Positions 59,100 to 64,000 of a stretch of 64,000 bases of DNA are shown one piece after another. Both the position numbers and the translations under genes were made by a program. Every line of letters begins with the position of its first letter. Within the stretch, counting starts at the first letter, position 1. The notes under the pieces are model-generated. The model did not search any database. It saw nothing but the letters and a program-made list of their open reading frames with translations, and was not told where the DNA came from. Location: the NCBI RefSeq assembly GCF_947179515.1, contig NC_067473.1, forward strand, positions 80,511,126 to 80,575,125. The letters run 5' to 3'. Source of the stretch: Apodemus sylvaticus. Taxonomy: Eukaryota; Chordata; Mammalia; Rodentia; Muridae.

Positions 59100-59880
59100 G
59101 GAATAAAAATAGTACCTTTAACAAATTGTGCAGAGAAAATTTGATATCCACATGTAAAAGAATGAAATTAAAACTGTTCATCCTTCATAAAAATCAATTT
59201 GAAATTTATAGAAGGTCGTATTGTAATACCTGAGACTCTGAACTTCTAGATCTAGAAGAAAGTACAGGTAAAACACTTTAAGGTATATGCATAGGTAATA
59301 ACTTTGTAAAACCAATTCCAAACCAACCAACCAACCAACCAACCAACCAACCAACCAACCAACCCACAGGACATAAGACTGAGAACTGATAAATGAAACC
59401 ATACAAAACCAAAAATCTCCCGCACAGCAAAAGAAAACAGCAGGAGAAGAGAGCTTGTAGAATGAAAGGAAATCTTGGCCAATTTCATATCTCATAGGGA
59501 ATTAGTATCCAGAATTTACAAAGAACTCTGACAAAATCATCCAATTCATAAGTGGCCTAATAAAAAGGAAGAAATAGAAACAGGCAGTACAGATTTGAAA
59601 AAAAAAGTACATCATCCTTGGACATCAGTCAAGCTACTTTGAGATTCAATCTCATTCCATTTAGAATGACCATCATCAAGAAAGCACTGGTAACAGATGC
59701 TGATGAAGATGTGGAGAAAGGAGATTCCTTAAACACTCCTGGTAAGAGTGTGATCTATGTAGCCATTGTGGAAGTCAGCATGGAGGTTCCTCAAAAAACT
59801 AAGAATAGAACTATCATATAACCCAGCCATACCACTCCTCGGTATATGATCGAAGGATTCTAATATACATCAATATGTAT
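59100..59880 (+). mobile_element. Old L1 ORF2 3' part, sense, with internal (CCAA)n
   Basis: Bases 59400-59880 follow the end of ORF2: gggaattagtatccagaatttacaaagaactc, then gaatgaccatcatcaagaaagc, then gtggagaaaggagattcc, then agccattgtggaagtcagcatgg, then aacccagccataccactcctc. A (CCAA)n tract at 59323-59364 lies inside. The 67-codon open frame at 59618-59821 is a remnant of the L1 reverse-transcriptase protein, not a gene. Confidence 0.75.
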
Positions 59881-60376
59881 GTAATGGGAAAAGAAGGAAT
59901 ATGAGAAAGAGGAAGAAGTTGCATGGGAAATGGAATTCAAGCATTCTTCAAACTGTAAAGAAAAGTATTTAGAGGGAGAAAGGACAGCAGAGAGAGTAAG
60001 AATAAAGTATAGTGATATTCATACATACATACACACATACATGCATACATACAAACAAACATACATACGTATGAAAGTATCACAATGAAATCTCTTTCTT
60101 TGTATGCTAATCAAGAATTAACTTAAAAATGTTCCTGAAATGAACCTCTAAGGGACATATCCAAACCACAGAAGTATCATCTTGCAAAGAAAATTTAACT
60201 ATTTCCTGTAGCAAGTAATGAACACAGAAGTATAGCTGCATCTAATACAGCAGAATTTATATCCTGTGTTTGGCTCCAGTGGTTTAAGAGAAAAGCTCAT
60301 TTTGAGCATCCTTCTACTTCCTTGTGTTGCAGCCTTCCCCACACCCTCCCGCTAGCCCAATCCACTACCAATTCTT
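59881..60376. other. Intergenic; (CATA)n at 60021-60070
   Basis: A (CATA)/(CAAA) repeat. Otherwise nothing recognised. Confidence 0.5.
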
Positions 60377-60932
60377 CTTTGATTTATTGATTACTTTATT
60401 TATTTACATTTCAAATGTCCCCCTTTTTAGTTTCCTCTCCGTAAACCCCATGCCCTTCCACCTTGCCTCTAAGAAGGTACTCTTCATCCCACCCATTCCT
60501 GCCTCACTCCGCTAGCATCCCCCTTTGCTGGGCCAACAAGCCTCCACAGGACCAAACACCTCCCCTCTCATTGATGCCAGATAAGGCAATCCTCTGCTAC
60601 GTATGTATACATGCAATGGACCCACCCATGTATACTCTTGGGTTGGTGGTTTAGTCCCTGGGATCTCTGAGGGGTCTGGTTATTTGATATTGTTGTTTTT
60701 CCTATGGGGTTGCAATCCCTTTCAGCTCCTTCAGTCCTTCCCTAACCCTTCCTTTGGTATCCCTGGGCTCAGTCCAATGGTTGACTGTGAGTACTTGTAT
60801 CTGTCTTAGTCAGGTGCTGGCAGGGCCTCTCAGAGGACAGCCGTTCAGGGCTCCCGCCTGTAAGCATTTTTTAGCATCACCAATGGTGTCTTCAGATAGG
60901 AGGGATCCCAAGGTGGGGCAGTCTCAGGGTGG
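60377..60932 (-). mobile_element. 5'-truncated L1 3' UTR insertion, antisense, with perfect target duplication
   Basis: A 556-bp antisense L1 3' UTR (tatttatttacatttcaaatg, gatgccagataaggcaatcctctgc, ctcagaggacagccg, ccaaggtggggcagtctcagg). It is flanked by the identical 15-mer ccactaccaattctt at 60362-60376 and 60933-60947. Same general family as 37350-38965. The open frames at 60324-61120 derive from it. Confidence 0.93.
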
Positions 60933-60947
60933 CCACTACCAATTCTT

Positions 60948-61334
60948 ATGTGTTCCTGTTCTCTTCATTTTTGATGTCAGTGTGGTTTGTTTTGTCTTCC
61001 TTTGTGCAGGTTTTTGCCATCCTTCATACAGATGGCTACAGTGTCCTTTTGCTTCCTGACTTTTGCTTCCTTTTTCAGGTCATGTCAGAGACTTGGTTGA
61101 ACCATCTCCCAAGAAGCTAAGCTCTGGTTAAGACTTACCCAGGCCTCAGGTGGACATGATACAGCTTGGTGGCAGTGCTTGGCTGTGGGCTGTTTTCAGT
61201 TCTCTGGGTTTGGATCTTGGTGGCTTAAATCCTGCTTTGTCTGTCTGTGTCCTCACAAGTAGTAAATGCTTTCTGTAAACATCACTTTGTTATTCTGCAT
61301 GGTAGAGATACTTACTGATTCAGTATTAACACGT
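60948..61334. other. Intergenic, no feature seen
   Basis: Unique sequence; before the L1 insertion it was continuous with the sequence left of 60362. Confidence 0.5.
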
Positions 61335-61655
61335 ATGGTAGGATGGCTTATTTTGACCATCATCTTGACTAGATTGAGACATACCTAGGAAATGACTATG
61401 TCACATCTCTGTGTCTGTGACCATTCTAGAGACTGTTAGATCCTGAGGGCTAGGACGCAGTGCTCCAGGAGGCAGTGAGAAGTGGGTCACAGAAGGTGTG
61501 TCCTTGTGGGCTGTAGCTTGTTCTGACCACCTCCTGCTCTGACCTACTTCCTGTTTACTATGCCATGAGTGTCTTTGCTTCCTGCTTGTTGGGGTTGACT
61601 AGCATTGCTGCATCACTTCTTCCATACTGCGATGGCCTGGGACTTCTGAGGTAAG
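61335..61655 (+). mobile_element. Possible LTR-type rodent repeat
   Basis: The layout (atggcttattttgaccatcatcttgac, then cagtgagaagtgggtcacagaagg, then tttgcttcctgcttg, then cttctgag) resembles rodent LTR-type repeats. It is diverged and the call is tentative. Confidence 0.35.
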
Positions 61656-61776
61656 TGATACGCATCTTTCTTTCTTTCTGGTTGTCAGGTATTATGATCA
61701 CAGTGAAAGAAAAATGTCTTACAAATATGTTAAGGCTTAAGAGGAAAATATATGTTTGGCACATAAGAATTATAAA

Positions 61777-61812
61777 CAAAACAAAGCAAAGCAAAGCAAA
61801 ACAAAACAAAAC
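61777..61812 (+). repeat. (AAAGC/AAAAC)n repeat
   Basis: Seven 5-bp units alternating aaagc and aaaac. Confidence 0.95.
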
Positions 61813-63654
61813 CAACTAGATGCACCCCCAGCACGTCTCATGGTTTTCCAGACTTTGTCCTCTTTATTTCTTCTCACAAATGTGTGGTGTGTCCCACCAT
61901 CTGCCTTTTGTCACAGAGCTCAACTATATTGTTCATTCTTCCACACACTGAACCTGGATAGTTTCGCCTTTCTACTTGAACACATGCAAGTATTTACATC
62001 TGACTCTACTTTCCCGAGTCTAGAGCAGTTATTTAGAAAAAAAGATGTGTTATGGGAAATTTCATATATGTACATATAATAAATAGTGAAATAATCCCCA
62101 TGCTGCTACTATCCAACCACAACAATGGTCAGTACGTGCCTTGACTTCCTTTATCTTTGCCCTGGAAAGGATCTTTGGGAAGCAGAGCCTAGCCTTTGCC
62201 CCGTATTGCTCATGAATATTTCAATACACACCTCTAAGTGATAAAGATTCTTGTATGAAAACAAATACAGTTTTAATATAAAAGATCTAATCAGTGTTTA
62301 GGGTTCCTCAATTGCTTTGCGAATGTCTTGTTGCCTACCTGTTGTGTCTGTTGATGTGCTTCTTACATGTCTTAGGTACTTATCCCTCCTCCTCCTGTCC
62401 TGACAATTTATTTCCTTCCTGTTGGTGTGGTTTCACATGTTCTTCTGAACTCTGTATGCCCCTTAAATGAGTAGGTGCTCCATCAGGAGCAGGTTGGAGA
62501 TATTTGGCAAGAACCCTTTATAGGTGACATTCTGAAAGCCGCCTAAGCCCACAGCGCAGTTCTAGTGTACAGAGGTGTGAGTTACTCCTCCCACACTGGG
62601 TTCATGCTTCTCTTTTCAGCCTGCTTCACTGTTGGGTGTTTTAGTAAATCGACTTTTGTCTGTATCAGAGTCTTGTAGTGTGAGTTCTCCTTTAGTCTCC
62701 ATGATGCAGTGCTTAATTTAGCATCCTGATATAGCATCCGGGTCAGTGGTCTGAGCAAGGAACCCTGCCTTGACCCCCACAAAATGTGGTCAAACACACC
62801 AGGTCTGCCAAATGGAAGAAAAATGCAGAAGAGGAGCAGTTTCTTATGCAGTAATGACATTCCTCTCCTGCCAGGAGGCCTTAGAATGCAGGGTCTATAG
62901 CTTTTGGACCTTAGGGCTTGCACTGGTGACCCCCTAATTTTCTTGGTCACTGGCTTGGGATTGAGAATTCTGTTTTAGGATTATCCAGTTCTCCATCTTG
63001 CTGACAGCTTGCCTTGGTACTTTTCAGCTTCTACAACCATGCAATCTAATGTCTCCAGTAAATCTCTTACCTATCTGTATACACACATCTTTCTGGTTTT
63101 GTCTCTCTGGAGAACTCTAACACACATCTCTCCATGTGCAAATTGACTTCATAGCTATCTTTTTCTACCACTCCAAACTTGCAGATCCAGATTCTACTAA
63201 CAGCCCTCAATTATGCTATATTGATCATTCGGGTACTGTCATTCAGAGTTTATCCTGGTCCAGGCACTCACTAAGCCTTTGACATGTGGTACTCACTTAA
63301 CTTCCTGGACAACCTAACTGGGAAAGAACCTCCATCTTCCCATTGTGGTTCGAGAACTCCAAGGCAGACCATGTGGCTCTTAGCCAAGGCAAAGACTAAG
63401 TCTTTTGGGCAATGATTAGTCCCCATGTTGAAAGCTTGCCCATGGAAGTGACCTCACCTTGTTTACCCCCCTCCCCCCAAGACTCTCCCTTGACTTTCCT
63501 TGTGTGCCAGGTACCAGACTACCTAGTGGTTTGCTGTTGATAGTGAAGATGTTGAGAACAGTAGTTTGAGTCTGAAATGCCTTCAGAATTGCAGGGCTTA
63601 GGGGGAAAAGGTATTTACATATATCAGTTAAAGGAGAAAACTATGTGCTCTGGG
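61813..63654. other. Intergenic, no clear gene
   Basis: Bases 62590-63125 end in ctctctggagaactctaacacac, a phrase typical of the edge of MaLR-type LTRs, so part of this may be an old LTR. A 122-codon minus-strand open frame (62582-62950) shows no recognisable domain. Confidence 0.4.
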
Positions 63655-63802
63655 GTTTAATCCTGACTTTGATACCTGTAGGCTGAGACTTTGCCTGTCA
63701 CCATCTCTGTCCCCTACAGGTCTCCTAACAAAACAAGTAGTATAAATGAATGCACTGAGGATAGTACTCAGCACATAGTAGGCACTCAGTAAATGCTACC
63801 TT
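63655..63802 (+). repeat. MIR SINE, sense
   Basis: The order gggtttaatcctgactttgatacc, gagactttgcctgtc, then atgaatgcactgagg and cagcacatagtaggcactcagtaaatgct follows the MIR consensus through its characteristic 3' end. Confidence 0.75.
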
Positions 63803-64000
63803 GTGAACTGCCTTCTGTATTCAGTGTCAAGACCCACCAGAAACACCAAAAGCTTAACAATAATTTCTGTCTCACACTGTGAAAGGACCACTTTTTCTTT
63901 TCCTGAACTATTTATTTTTTGTTTTTCCTTATTCTCGAACTGGAGTGAGAAGGACTGCTGCCCACCCACTCCTCCCCACCACCCACATTTTAATTAAGGT
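63803..64000. other. Window end, no feature seen
   Basis: Short unique sequence, C- and A-rich at the edge. Confidence 0.4.

Overview
This is mammalian nuclear DNA, almost certainly from a murid rodent (mouse/rat group). It has no operons or prokaryotic signals. It carries one multi-exon, vertebrate-type gene with GT-AG introns, and a rodent repeat load: B1, B2/B3 and B4-type SINEs, murine L1 3' ends, MaLR-like LTRs, a URR1-type hAT element and many long simple repeats. I cannot settle the species. I saw no good ID element, which argues mildly against rat.

Window 1-19840 is the 3' half of one plus-strand gene. I recognise it as Adcyap1r1, encoding the PACAP type 1 receptor (PAC1), a class B G-protein-coupled receptor. 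Four constitutive coding exons run from TM5 to the stop codon: 2651-2742, 12448-12577, 13978-14019 and 15356-15544. Their lengths (92, 130 and 42 nt, then the terminal exon) and reading phases fit the class B receptor gene plan. The 9.7-kb intron between the TM5 and TM6 exons holds the two alternative third-intracellular-loop cassettes: hip (5351-5434, 84 nt) and hop (8927-9010). Hop starts at a tandem NAGNAG acceptor that gives hop1 (84 nt) or hop2 (81 nt). All cassettes keep the frame, so this segment can encode the null, hip, hop1, hop2 and hip-hop receptors, which differ in G-protein coupling. The 3' UTR is about 4.3 kb and ends near AATAAA signals at 19709 and 19814. Exons for the N-terminus through TM4 lie left of the window.

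Window 19841-64000 is intergenic. In mammals the next gene on this side of ADCYAP1R1 is NEUROD6, and I saw no exon of it or of any other intact gene. The region holds L1 fragments in both orientations (two with clear target-site duplications), LTRs (one apparently inserted in another), a URR1-like element with an 8-bp target duplication, an inverted repeat of about 110 bp, and a decayed processed pseudogene of ribosomal protein Rpl36a. Between them lie unique blocks where regulatory elements could sit. Three CTCF-like motifs (23675 reverse, 27627 reverse, 33736 forward) have the divergent layout often seen at domain boundaries. I found no novel coding system; the most informative feature is the complete alternative-splicing module of the PAC1 third intracellular loop.
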